Notes under the pieces: model-generated
What the model saw: the letters and a program-made list of their open reading frames with translations, nothing else
Told to the model about the DNA's origin: nothing
Databases searched by the model: none
Program-made: the position numbers and the translations under genes
Source of the DNA: a bacterium
GTDB lineage: Bacteria > Zhuqueibacterota > QNDG01 > JAFGCO01
Assembly: GCA_016930535.1 (NCBI GenBank)
Contig: JAFGGN010000092.1
Span: 1-64,000, forward strand
Direction: 5' to 3'
DNA length: 64,000 nt
Part shown: positions 18,234 through 25,455 of the stretch, in pieces
Numbering within the stretch: the first letter of the stretch is position 1
Layout of the letters: each line of letters opens with the position of its first letter

Positions 18234-18620
18234 AGAACGTGAAACGGAGTAGCGGAGAAGATGAGAAACGGAGAGAAAACCGGATTAATACAGGATTGTG
18301 ACCAGCCGATATGCACCATTTATAATTCCGGATTACAATCTGACCCAACGACTCAAAGGACACGATGGACCCAAAGACCGATTTTCCTCCGTTTCACCGC
18401 GTCTCCGGTTCTCCGAAGCACTCAAGGTCTGCGGCCAGCCGTTCGCGTTGACGATTTTGTTTGGCATTTGCTGTTTGTCATTTATTTGTATTTTGTGATT
18501 TGATACTTGTGATTTTTTCGCGGTCCGCGGTCCGCGGTCCGCGGTCTGTGGTCCGCCGTCATTTTAAGGGGGCCGGGATGCGGGGACCCATTTACCCATT
18601 TACGCTTCTACACGGTTGCC
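18234..18620 (+). repeat. composite intergenic repeat, remaining words
   Basis: After the octamers come GAAACGGAG words (18238-18285), reverse-complement GACCC words (18341-18385), CTCCGTTTCACCGCG / TCTCCGGTTCTCCG (18388-18417), TTTG..ATTTG words (18460-18515), the heptamer CGGTCCG four times (18518-18550), CATTTTAAGGGGGCCGGGA (18560-18578) and CATTTACCC words (18588-18615). The order matches the copies at 22136 and 41325. Confidence 0.8.
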
Positions 18621-18626
18621 TGTTTT

Positions 18627-19622
18627 TCAGGACTTCCTGTACACCAGGATCTGACTGTTGGAGATGTCCAGTATATAAACGTTTCCGTCATCCAGAGCCA
18701 CGGCTCCGGGATGCGCGTTCTCATCCTGAATCCGGATCATATTCAGGAAACGTAAACGGCTGTCATAGATTTCGAGGCTATGGCAGTATCCGGTCACCAG
18801 GTAACAATTATCTTCGCGGTCCAGGACGAGTCCGGGGTGATTGAGCATGGAACCGAAATTGTCCGTAATGGCCTGTGACGGCTGACTTGAAATCAGCAGA
18901 CCCTCCGGCGACAGTTTCGTTATATGACATCCCATGGTCCAGTTGTCGAAAGCTGCAAGTTGCCCGGTGAGCCAGATATCGCCCTCTGTATCCACGGCCA
19001 TGTCTGAAACGAAAATGCCCGGTCCCGGAGTTGCGGATGTCGTGTCGGGCGAAACCCTTATTGAAAACGTTTCCCCGGTGCCTGTTTCAGGTTCTATCCT
19101 TCTTATGATCAGTCCGTCGGTAAAATAAAGAAAACCATTTTTGCACGCAATGGCCGGAAATCTGTAAACAGGCACTTCGACTGAATACACATGCAGCAAT
19201 TGTCCGTCTCTGTAGCCGAGAATCAGAAGGTTTGGCGCCTCTTCCGTTTCACCGATTTCATTTTCCACATAAGGCCTTACAAGACCATACAGGATGGATT
19301 CATCGTCCAAGGCGAGATCCACGCATTCGCACCGCACATACGGACCGGGCGGTTCCAGAAGAAAGTCCGCAATGGTTTCCGGATTCCCTCCATCGGGATC
19401 GATTCGCAGGATTCTCTGTGCCTGGTTGATGCCCGGATCGGACAGTGAAACATACAGGCATCGGTTCTGTGCATCGGCCACGATGGCGCTGGGGCGCTGT
19501 TCCAGAGGAATCGAGCTGAGCAAATGGTATTCGTAATCCGGTGTATCCGGGAGCCGCTGCCTGTCACAGGACTGAAACACCGTGAGTGTCAGGCAAAGGA
19601 TGCAACCGGTTTTTTTTAACAT
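18627..19622 (-). CDS. beta-propeller lipoprotein (NHL-like)
   Basis: 331 residues. The signal ends in VFQS-C, with lipidation at Cys19. The rest shows repeated blades: RPSAIVADAQNRCLYVSL, GIFVSDMAVDTEGDIWLTGQ, HPGLVLDREDNCYLVTGY, HPGAVALDDGNVYILDIS. This is the pattern of six-bladed NHL/SMP-30-type propellers, which usually bind ligands or partner proteins and here carry no visible catalytic residues. It is transcribed toward the subtilase, with a repeat block between the two 3' ends. Its 5' end faces the CDP-alcohol phosphatidyltransferase gene across a 271-base divergent spacer. Function is unknown beyond the fold. Confidence 0.78.
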   Translation of the reverse strand: MLKKTGCILCLTLTVFQSCDRQRLPDTPDYEYHLLSSIPLEQRPSAIVADAQNRCLYVSLSDPGINQAQRILRIDPDGGNPETIADFLLEPPGPYVRCECVDLALDDESILYGLVRPYVENEIGETEEAPNLLILGYRDGQLLHVYSVEVPVYRFPAIACKNGFLYFTDGLIIRRIEPETGTGETFSIRVSPDTTSATPGPGIFVSDMAVDTEGDIWLTGQLAAFDNWTMGCHITKLSPEGLLISSQPSQAITDNFGSMLNHPGLVLDREDNCYLVTGYCHSLEIYDSRLRFLNMIRIQDENAHPGAVALDDGNVYILDISNSQILVYRKS

Positions 19623-19893
19623 GTCAATTCCCCTGAAGACAGATGATCAAGGTGTCTGGAGGATCTGATTGGATATTACGGATTCCGCTTTTTTTTGTCA
19701 AGAAAAAAAAGGGAGATTACGGCTGGCATTTTGTAAACCCCGGGCCGGTTTTTCCGTACAATGAATGATTGCAGAATGCGATTGAAATTTTCCTTCAGGC
19801 ATGCTATCTTTGAACAGTCTCACAATCATGCATCGATATTTATTTTGGCTGTACGTTGGAAACGGATGAACCAATCATACGAAGAAAGGAGAA

Positions 19894-20550
19894 TTGATGC
19901 GGTTTGCCGGCGACAGAAAAGAGGGAAAATCCCTGCTGGCACCAGCAGAAGAAGTGCTGAAGAAATGGCTGCTTCCGCTGGTGCCCCGAAAAGTGGAAAC
20001 CTATCATCTGACACTTTCCACACTGGGATGGTGTTTCGGTGTTATCCTGTTCAGTTTTCTGGCACGCTACGATATCCGGTGGATGTGGGCGGTCAGCCTG
20101 ATGATATTTCTGCAGTATATCACGGACCTGCTCGACGGGGCAATAGGCAGAAAACGCGGAACCGGTCTTGTGAAGTGGGGCTATTATATGGATCATTTTC
20201 TCGATTATCTTTTCTTATGCACCATGCTGATCGGGTATGCATTTTTGCTGCCGGATCATTATAAGGTGCTTGTTTTTTTTGTGCTGGCCCTTTTCGGTGC
20301 ATTTATGGTGAATTCGTTTCTTGCATTCGCCGCCACGAATGCATTCAGGATCGCCTACTGGGGAATCGGTCCCACTGAAGTCCGTCTCCTGTTTATCCTG
20401 GTTAATGCGCTTCTCGTTATGTTTGGTAAAATATATTTGCTAAAATCATTGCCCTATGTATTGACATGCGCCGCGTTCGGACTGTTTGTCACGGTGCTGC
20501 AGACCCAGAAGCTGATATGGAGTCTGGACATGAAGGGGAAAAAACAATGA
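19894..20550 (+). CDS. CDP-alcohol phosphatidyltransferase family protein
   Basis: 218 residues with about six membrane segments. DLLDGAIGRKRGTG followed by KWGYYMDHFLD is the CDP-alcohol phosphotransferase motif (DxxDG..., then GxxxDxxxD). All four metal-binding aspartates are kept, but the usual AR pair reads GR. Such enzymes transfer a phosphoalcohol from CDP-alcohol to an acceptor in phospholipid synthesis. The acceptor cannot be told. A ribosome-binding site AAAGGAGAA precedes the ATG. Its stop overlaps the start of the next gene (ATGA), so the two form an operon and may act in the same lipid pathway. Confidence 0.85.
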   Translation: MMRFAGDRKEGKSLLAPAEEVLKKWLLPLVPRKVETYHLTLSTLGWCFGVILFSFLARYDIRWMWAVSLMIFLQYITDLLDGAIGRKRGTGLVKWGYYMDHFLDYLFLCTMLIGYAFLLPDHYKVLVFFVLALFGAFMVNSFLAFAATNAFRIAYWGIGPTEVRLLFILVNALLVMFGKIYLLKSLPYVLTCAAFGLFVTVLQTQKLIWSLDMKGKKQ

Positions 20551-22130
20551 AAATCAGAACGGGATTGCTGTTCATTATTCCGGGGCTCGCCCTCGGCTAT
20601 CTGATCATGGCCATGAAATGGTTTTATCCTTATCATCGTACCGTCATCCTTGCCCTTGCCGCCGTTTTGTTTGTTCTGCTGCTCTGTGTGATGCGGACAC
20701 AATGGCGCCAGTTGAAAACAATGAATAAAACAGTGGCCAGAAGGTTGCTTCTTCTGATTCCTTATTATCTGATTTTAAAGGTACTTTTGTACCTGGTCTA
20801 CGCAACGCTTGTCCTTGTTCCCATCGAAGAGACGCCGTTGCTCAATCTGTCCGGAGACAGTCTGAAACGGCAGATCGGGCATGATCTGATTTTAGCGGAC
20901 GGGATTTCGGACCAAATCGATACATTGTGCAGCCGTTTCGAGAAAGACACCACGACTTACCGGTCGGTCCTGATCATCCCGGAACAGCGAGCCGCAACGG
21001 TATCGGCCTGGGCCGATTATCTGGCGCTTCTCCTGGATCTGGATCTTATCAAGGACCGGTACAAGGGATTTTACCAGATCGATTACAATATCAAACCGGA
21101 TCAGCATGCGGATGCATTCTTTGTGGCTTTTTATGCATTTGCGCTTCAGTATTACAGCATTCAGCGTGTGACCCGGATTTTAAACAGGGATCCGGCCGTG
21201 ACCGCGATTCTGGATGAACCGTCAGAACTCTTGCAGCAGGGCAGTTATTTTCTTGTCAGGCAATGGATCACGCATCCGGACGCGATACTCCGGCTCAATG
21301 CAGGTGTCGCGTATCTTTCCATGGTAAAAAAGGATTTTACACTGCCTGAAATCCAGATGCGAAAACTTGAGGATACGGTGGCTTCCATTTATCAGAATCT
21401 CGGCAGACAGCCGGAGGTGTTTGTCGATAATCCAATGGCGTTCTTTGAGAGGGGTGTTTCCACAACCTGGATGCCTGTTCAGAAGATGTTTTCACGGCAG
21501 ATCAATATACTGGGAAGCAGTCTGCATTCCGGTTCCATTACTCCGGACCGGCTGAGAACGCTGTCCGGTATGCTGAAATCCGGAGATATTTTACTGACAC
21601 GAAGAAACTGGGAAGTGGTGCATATCGATTTGCAGGGATTCTGGCGTCATGCAGCGATCGTGACGGATACCTCCGGTGAAATCATGCTGATTCAGGCGGA
21701 TTTTGAAGGCGTCCGGCAATTGCCCCTGTCGCAAATGCGTCCTCCGGATTTTCTGGCTGTTCTCAGACCGCTCGTGAGCGAGGAGGACAGGTATCGGGCC
21801 ATTCAGTGGGCGATGACACAGACAGGCAAACCCTATGACGATGCCATGGATATGGCCACGGATGCACTGATGTCTTCGGAACTGGTGGCCAAGGCTTACG
21901 GTCATGTTCCAGGGCTGTGCCCGGCTCCCGGGCTGACTCAGGGACGCTATCTCGTCACTCCAAACGATTTTGCAGTTGATTTTGATTTCCGGGCGGACAA
22001 ACAGGACCCGGAAATGGAATTTGTCTGTTACTGGGACGGGCAGAAATCCCGTTATGATGCAGGAGAAAAAGGGATGAATCTGTTCAGAAAGTCATGGACC
22101 CGCCCCAAATGGACGCTGCTGCAGGAATGA
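20547..22130 (+). CDS. membrane protein with permuted papain-like (YiiX/C92) domain, active Cys replaced by Ser
   Basis: 527 residues. The N-terminus has two or three membrane segments (6-25, 34-49, 66-92), then a helical region (100-335). Residues 340-470 match the permuted NlpC/P60 or YiiX family: GDILLTRR, GFWRHAAIV (His368), EGVRQLPLSQM, FLAVLRPL, GKPYDDAMDM, then SSELVAKAYG. In YiiX-type enzymes the last block is normally CSELV or CTELV, with the nucleophile cysteine. Here that position is Ser443. Family members act on lipid or amide bonds, so a partner role to the upstream phosphatidyltransferase is plausible. Its ATG overlaps the upstream stop (ATGA). Confidence 0.75.
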   Translation: MKIRTGLLFIIPGLALGYLIMAMKWFYPYHRTVILALAAVLFVLLLCVMRTQWRQLKTMNKTVARRLLLLIPYYLILKVLLYLVYATLVLVPIEETPLLNLSGDSLKRQIGHDLILADGISDQIDTLCSRFEKDTTTYRSVLIIPEQRAATVSAWADYLALLLDLDLIKDRYKGFYQIDYNIKPDQHADAFFVAFYAFALQYYSIQRVTRILNRDPAVTAILDEPSELLQQGSYFLVRQWITHPDAILRLNAGVAYLSMVKKDFTLPEIQMRKLEDTVASIYQNLGRQPEVFVDNPMAFFERGVSTTWMPVQKMFSRQINILGSSLHSGSITPDRLRTLSGMLKSGDILLTRRNWEVVHIDLQGFWRHAAIVTDTSGEIMLIQADFEGVRQLPLSQMRPPDFLAVLRPLVSEEDRYRAIQWAMTQTGKPYDDAMDMATDALMSSELVAKAYGHVPGLCPAPGLTQGRYLVTPNDFAVDFDFRADKQDPEMEFVCYWDGQKSRYDAGEKGMNLFRKSWTRPKWTLLQE

Positions 22131-22135
22131 AAGCC

Positions 22136-22765
22136 AACAGGTCTGTCGGGCCATTGGGTCGTTGAGTCGTAGGGACGGAGCTTGGAACGGAGCCTCGGAG
22201 AAACGGGGAAACGGAGAAAAAGATGGAGAAAACCGCAGAGTCTTTTGGATGGATCGTGTCGTCGGATCGGACAGAGAAACGGGGCTTCGTAGATAATGAG
22301 AAACGGAGATGTTAAAAACAGACCGCTGACAGCAGACCGCGGACCGCAGATAAATCGCAAATCTTAAATCATGAAAAACATCAAGTCACAGCAAATACTT
22401 CATCATTCGAAATTCCCTGTTCGATATTCGATATTTTCTTTTCTCCGTTTCACCCCGTCTCCTGTTCTCCGAAGCATTGGCGGTCTGCGGTCCGCGTAAT
22501 ATCTCCGTTTTACATCGACTCCGGTTCTCCGAAGCATTGGCGGTCTGCGGTCCCTTTTTCGTTTGGAATTTGGTGTTTGTGATTTATTTGAATTTTGGGA
22601 TTTGACATTTGGGATTTGCCGCGGTCCGCGGTCTGCCGTCCGTGGTCATTTTAAGGGGACGGGACGTGGGGCCTCATATACCCATATACTCATATACCCT
22701 TCTATTGTTTTTAAGCGGTCCGCGGTCTGCTGGCTGCGGTCCGTGTAAAATCTCCGTTTCTGGTT
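22136..22765 (+). repeat. composite intergenic repeat, full-length copy
   Basis: Begins six bases after the stop at 22130. It holds short GGGTC words (22145-22170), GGAGAAACGG words (22175-22240, 22290-22312), CAGACCGCGGACCGC (22332-22350), TCTCCGTTTCACC and TTCTCCGAAGCATTGGCGG (two copies, 22440-22550) and TTTGGAATTTGG..GATTTATTTG (22563-22618). It ends with CGGTCCG heptamers (22622-22645), CATTTTAAGGGGACGGGACG (22647-22666) and CATATACCC words (22674-22705), then CGGTCCGCGG again. No gene was found in it. Confidence 0.85.
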
Positions 22766-22782
22766 TCGGTCAATGGGAATCA

Positions 22783-23529
22783 TCACTCCTGGTTTTCCAC
22801 TTCCATCACAACACGAAATCCGATCGTATAATGGTAATCGATGGCCTGCTCGAACCCGCGTGCTTTTTCCGGATTGTCCCCGGTGGTCTGGCCGCGAACA
22901 ACGCGGTTGGTCAAGGGCCACCAGTAATGAATCCAGCTGCCCCTGTTCACGGGATCGATTCTGGGGCCGGATATGGCCGATTTTTCGAACCGGTCCTGGC
23001 ACCATTCGGCCAGTCCGCCACACATGTTTTCGAGTCCGAATGCGTCTTCATTCCGGCAGGCATATTCCCATTCGGCCTCTGACGGCAGCCGGAACCGGCC
23101 CTGATTCAATGCGTTCAGTCTCCGGATAAAAAACACCGCGTCGTACCAGTTCGGTTTTTCAATGCCCAGGTCCGGCCCCCTGTGTTTTGAACGATTGCTT
23201 TTAACCCCGCGCAGGGCTTCGTACTGCGCCTGGGTGATTTCCCGTTTTGACATGTAAAATGGACGCGTCAGGGTGACCTGGTGCGGAGGCCAGGGTAGCC
23301 GGTATGAATTCAGAAGCGTATCAGATGAACCCATGATGAATGTGCCGGGTTCGATCAGGATCAGTTCGAGCGGCCGGGCTTCCGGCGGCATCCCGGGCAG
23401 ATCGATGACGATGGTTTTTTGTAGGTTCACGGATTCCTGTCCGTCCGCGTGTGTACCGTGATTGAATCCGGGGACAACCGGCATGAACAGAATGAGTCCG
23501 GTGAGGATGGTTTTTTGAAGGAATGTCAT
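22783..23529 (-). CDS. FGE-sulfatase (SUMF1/PvdO-like) domain protein
   Basis: 248 residues. The ATG at 23529 has AAGGAG seven bases upstream and starts a signal peptide (FLQKTILTGLILFMPVVPG). The rest is a formylglycine-generating-enzyme-like domain: IEPGTFIMGSS, PFYMSKREITQAQYEAL, FRLPSEAEWEYACR, NMCGGLAEWCQDRF, YTIGFRVVMEVE. I do not see the C-terminal active-site cysteine pair of true formylglycine-generating enzymes, so a different activity or a binding role is likely. It is the last gene of a three-gene minus-strand operon. Confidence 0.8.
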   Translation of the reverse strand: MTFLQKTILTGLILFMPVVPGFNHGTHADGQESVNLQKTIVIDLPGMPPEARPLELILIEPGTFIMGSSDTLLNSYRLPWPPHQVTLTRPFYMSKREITQAQYEALRGVKSNRSKHRGPDLGIEKPNWYDAVFFIRRLNALNQGRFRLPSEAEWEYACRNEDAFGLENMCGGLAEWCQDRFEKSAISGPRIDPVNRGSWIHYWWPLTNRVVRGQTTGDNPEKARGFEQAIDYHYTIGFRVVMEVENQE

Positions 23530-23540
23530 GTCCATACTCC

Positions 23541-24440
23541 TTATTCTTTCCAGTTCATGATCAGTGTGCTGAGTGAAAAAAGAAAAATGGTGAAATACAG
23601 GTATAGCGGGAACCAGAGAATACGGATCGGTCCCTGCTGCCATCCGTAATTCATCACATAGGCGAATGCCATGAAGGGGATGGAAGCGAACATGGTCAGC
23701 AGTCCGCTCCTCGAGATATCCCGGAACTGCTTTTCATCGTACCAGTCCGCGGGTTTTTCTTTCAGTTTCATGACCAGCCAGTAGCCCGCAAGCAGGGCAT
23801 AGGGGATGAGTGACAGTATGAAAAGAAAAGGAAACGTAATATGAAGCAGGGCATGCGCTCGCTGCTCCAGCCAGGCTGCGAGGACGCTGAAAAGGCCGAT
23901 CCCTCCGCATATCACGCCCACGGAATGGACGACTGTGAATATGACCTCGTCCTTGACTGCCGTGATTTCAGCAAGGGATTTACGGTCCTGGATGAAGGCC
24001 TCGATGAGACAGGCGGACATGATCACGAAAAACAATCCATGCACAATGGACGATCCGTAAAGCCAGTTCCATTCAGACTGGACCTCCAGTCCTTCTCCGT
24101 ATTCCTTGAAGATGTCGGAGAGACACGCGATGTCGTTTAATATAAGAATACAGGAGATGATACCCAGAATCAATGCGAAAATGCGCAGCAAGGTGGCCTT
24201 TTTAAATCGCTGGAACTGATTCGCGACCGCGATGAACGACAGAATATGAAATATAAGAAAAACCAGGAGGCCGATCCAGATCCAGATCCCGATGGTGTTG
24301 TCTGTGGATGTCAGGGATTCCATGCGCATCATTCTTGAATACAGCCAGTTGAATGCATAGAAGTCGTAGACGAGCCATCCTGTAGCGATCAATGCAAAAA
24401 ATGCAGCGATACCGTTCGTGATAATGAATCCTCTTTTCAT
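23541..24440 (-). CDS. polytopic membrane protein, unknown function
   Basis: 299 residues with about eight hydrophobic helices: 5-25, 50-72, 83-102, 127-146, 165-190, 195-218, 245-265 and 275-293. Its start codon overlaps the stop of the upstream HTH regulator gene (ATGA at 24437-24440). The FGE-like gene follows 11 bases after its stop. A small XRE regulator overlapping a multi-pass membrane protein is a common regulator/target pair in which the regulator controls its own operon. No transporter motif was recognised. Confidence 0.7.
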   Translation of the reverse strand: MKRGFIITNGIAAFFALIATGWLVYDFYAFNWLYSRMMRMESLTSTDNTIGIWIWIGLLVFLIFHILSFIAVANQFQRFKKATLLRIFALILGIISCILILNDIACLSDIFKEYGEGLEVQSEWNWLYGSSIVHGLFFVIMSACLIEAFIQDRKSLAEITAVKDEVIFTVVHSVGVICGGIGLFSVLAAWLEQRAHALLHITFPFLFILSLIPYALLAGYWLVMKLKEKPADWYDEKQFRDISRSGLLTMFASIPFMAFAYVMNYGWQQGPIRILWFPLYLYFTIFLFSLSTLIMNWKE

Positions 24441-24670
24441 GATTCCCCCGTCTGATTTTCATCTTCGGTCAGAAAAAACACGTCTTCGACGTCTTTTTTA
24501 AAGAACCGGGCCAGCTTGAAAGCAAGCAGGGCGGATGGGACGAATTTCCCGGTTTCGATGGAATGAATGGTCAGCCGCGTGACCCCCACGGCATTGGCGA
24601 GCGCCTGCTGTGATATCTCGTCATGTTCAAAACGGCAGCGCCTGAGATGATTGCCGAGCTTCAATAGCAT
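24437..24670 (-). CDS. small XRE-type helix-turn-helix regulator
   Basis: 77 residues, nearly all one Cro/CI-type DNA-binding domain: ISQQALANAVGVTRLTIHSI, ETGKFVPSALLAFKLARFF, KKDVEDVFFL. This matches the short stand-alone regulators in which the HTH fills the whole protein. A GGAGGG ribosome-binding site lies upstream. The region before the start, 24680-24745, is AT-rich with repeated TATAGTTTAAAATAC and TATTAAACTATAC words and may hold the operator. It leads the operon of membrane protein and FGE-like protein. Confidence 0.88.
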   Translation of the reverse strand: MLLKLGNHLRRCRFEHDEISQQALANAVGVTRLTIHSIETGKFVPSALLAFKLARFFKKDVEDVFFLTEDENQTGES

Positions 24671-24689
24671 CCCTCCGGTTATTATAGGT

Positions 24690-24730
24690 ATAGTTTAAAA
24701 TACATAAAGTATATTAAACTATACATAATG
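24690..24730 (-). promoter_or_regulatory. candidate operator upstream of the HTH operon
   Basis: GTATAGTTTAA (near 24687-24698) and TTAAACTATAC (near 24713-24724) form an inverted repeat of 11 bp, about 20 to 40 bases upstream of the regulator gene start. The location and symmetry suit autoregulation by the small XRE protein. Binding is not shown. Confidence 0.5.
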
Positions 24731-24789
24731 TAAGGCGAAATATACAGGATGTCAAGAACTTTTTTTTGTCAGCAGAGAGAATTGAAGAA

Positions 24790-25448
24790 TTGACTGAGGA
24801 CACCGGATGACAGGACCGCAGACCGCTTAAAAACAGTAGAAGGGTTTATGCGTATATGGGTATATGGGGCCCCGCGTCCCGTCCCCTTAAAATGACCGAG
24901 GACGGCAGACCGCTGACCGCAAAAGACAGTGAACCGGAGACGCGGTGAAACGGAGACTTTACAAGGACCGCTGACAGCAGACCGCGGACCGCTTAAAAAC
25001 AGTAGAAGGGTATATGAGTATATGGGTATATGAGGCCCCACGTCCCGTCCCCTTAAAATGACCACGGACGGCAGACCGCGGACCGCCAAAAATCTCAAAT
25101 GACAAATCACAAAATACATATAAATTACAAACAGCAAATTCCAAATTCCGAACCAAAAATTAGACCGTGGACGGCGAAAAACGGTCTCCAGAAATATTGC
25201 GTCCCTGCGGCTTCTATAAATATTACGTCCCTACGGGACTATAAATATATGTGACATCTTCAATGCTATAAATATGTCGCCCCTACGGGGCTTTTTTATC
25301 TTTAATCTTTTGTCTTTATTCTTTGTTCTTTAATCTTGTTTCTTTAATCTTTTTCTCCGTTTCTCATCTTCTCCGCCTCCCCGATTCACGCTCCGACCCA
25401 AAGACCCAAAGACCCTATGACCCAAAGACCCGATAGACCCAAAGACCG
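24790..25448 (-). repeat. composite intergenic repeat, full-length copy on the minus strand
   Basis: Reading down the minus strand from 25448, it starts nine bases after the GH9 stop. The words come in order: GGGTC octamers (25391-25447), GGAGAAGATGAGAAACGGAG (25352-25375), AAAGAACAAAG heptamers (25293-25350), a 25-bp tandem array (25191-25293), TTTG/AATTTG words (25085-25160), CGGTCCG (25070-25090), CATTTTAAGGGGACGGGACG (25041-25060) and CATATACC words (25005-25035). The last group is then repeated (24800-24895). Same order as on the plus strand at 22136, but inverted, as expected if it follows gene direction. Confidence 0.85.
25191..25297 (+). repeat. tandem 25-bp repeats ending in a terminator-like hairpin
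   Basis: Four units of about 24-27 bp: 25191-25217, 25218-25242, 25243-25269 and 25270-25293. The consensus is AAATATTACGTCCC followed by TACGGGACTAT. Unit 3 is diverged. Unit 4 contains GCCCC-TAC-GGGGC (25279-25291) followed by six T, a textbook intrinsic terminator on the plus strand although the flanking genes are on the minus strand. Confidence 0.8.
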
Positions 25449-25455
25449 TGTTGTC

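Noticed and set aside
18043..18252. Open frame of 69 codons inside the octamer array, with an 8-residue repeating peptide
   Set aside because: An 8-bp repeat automatically yields an 8-codon repeat in every frame. There is no ribosome-binding site and no independent evidence of coding.
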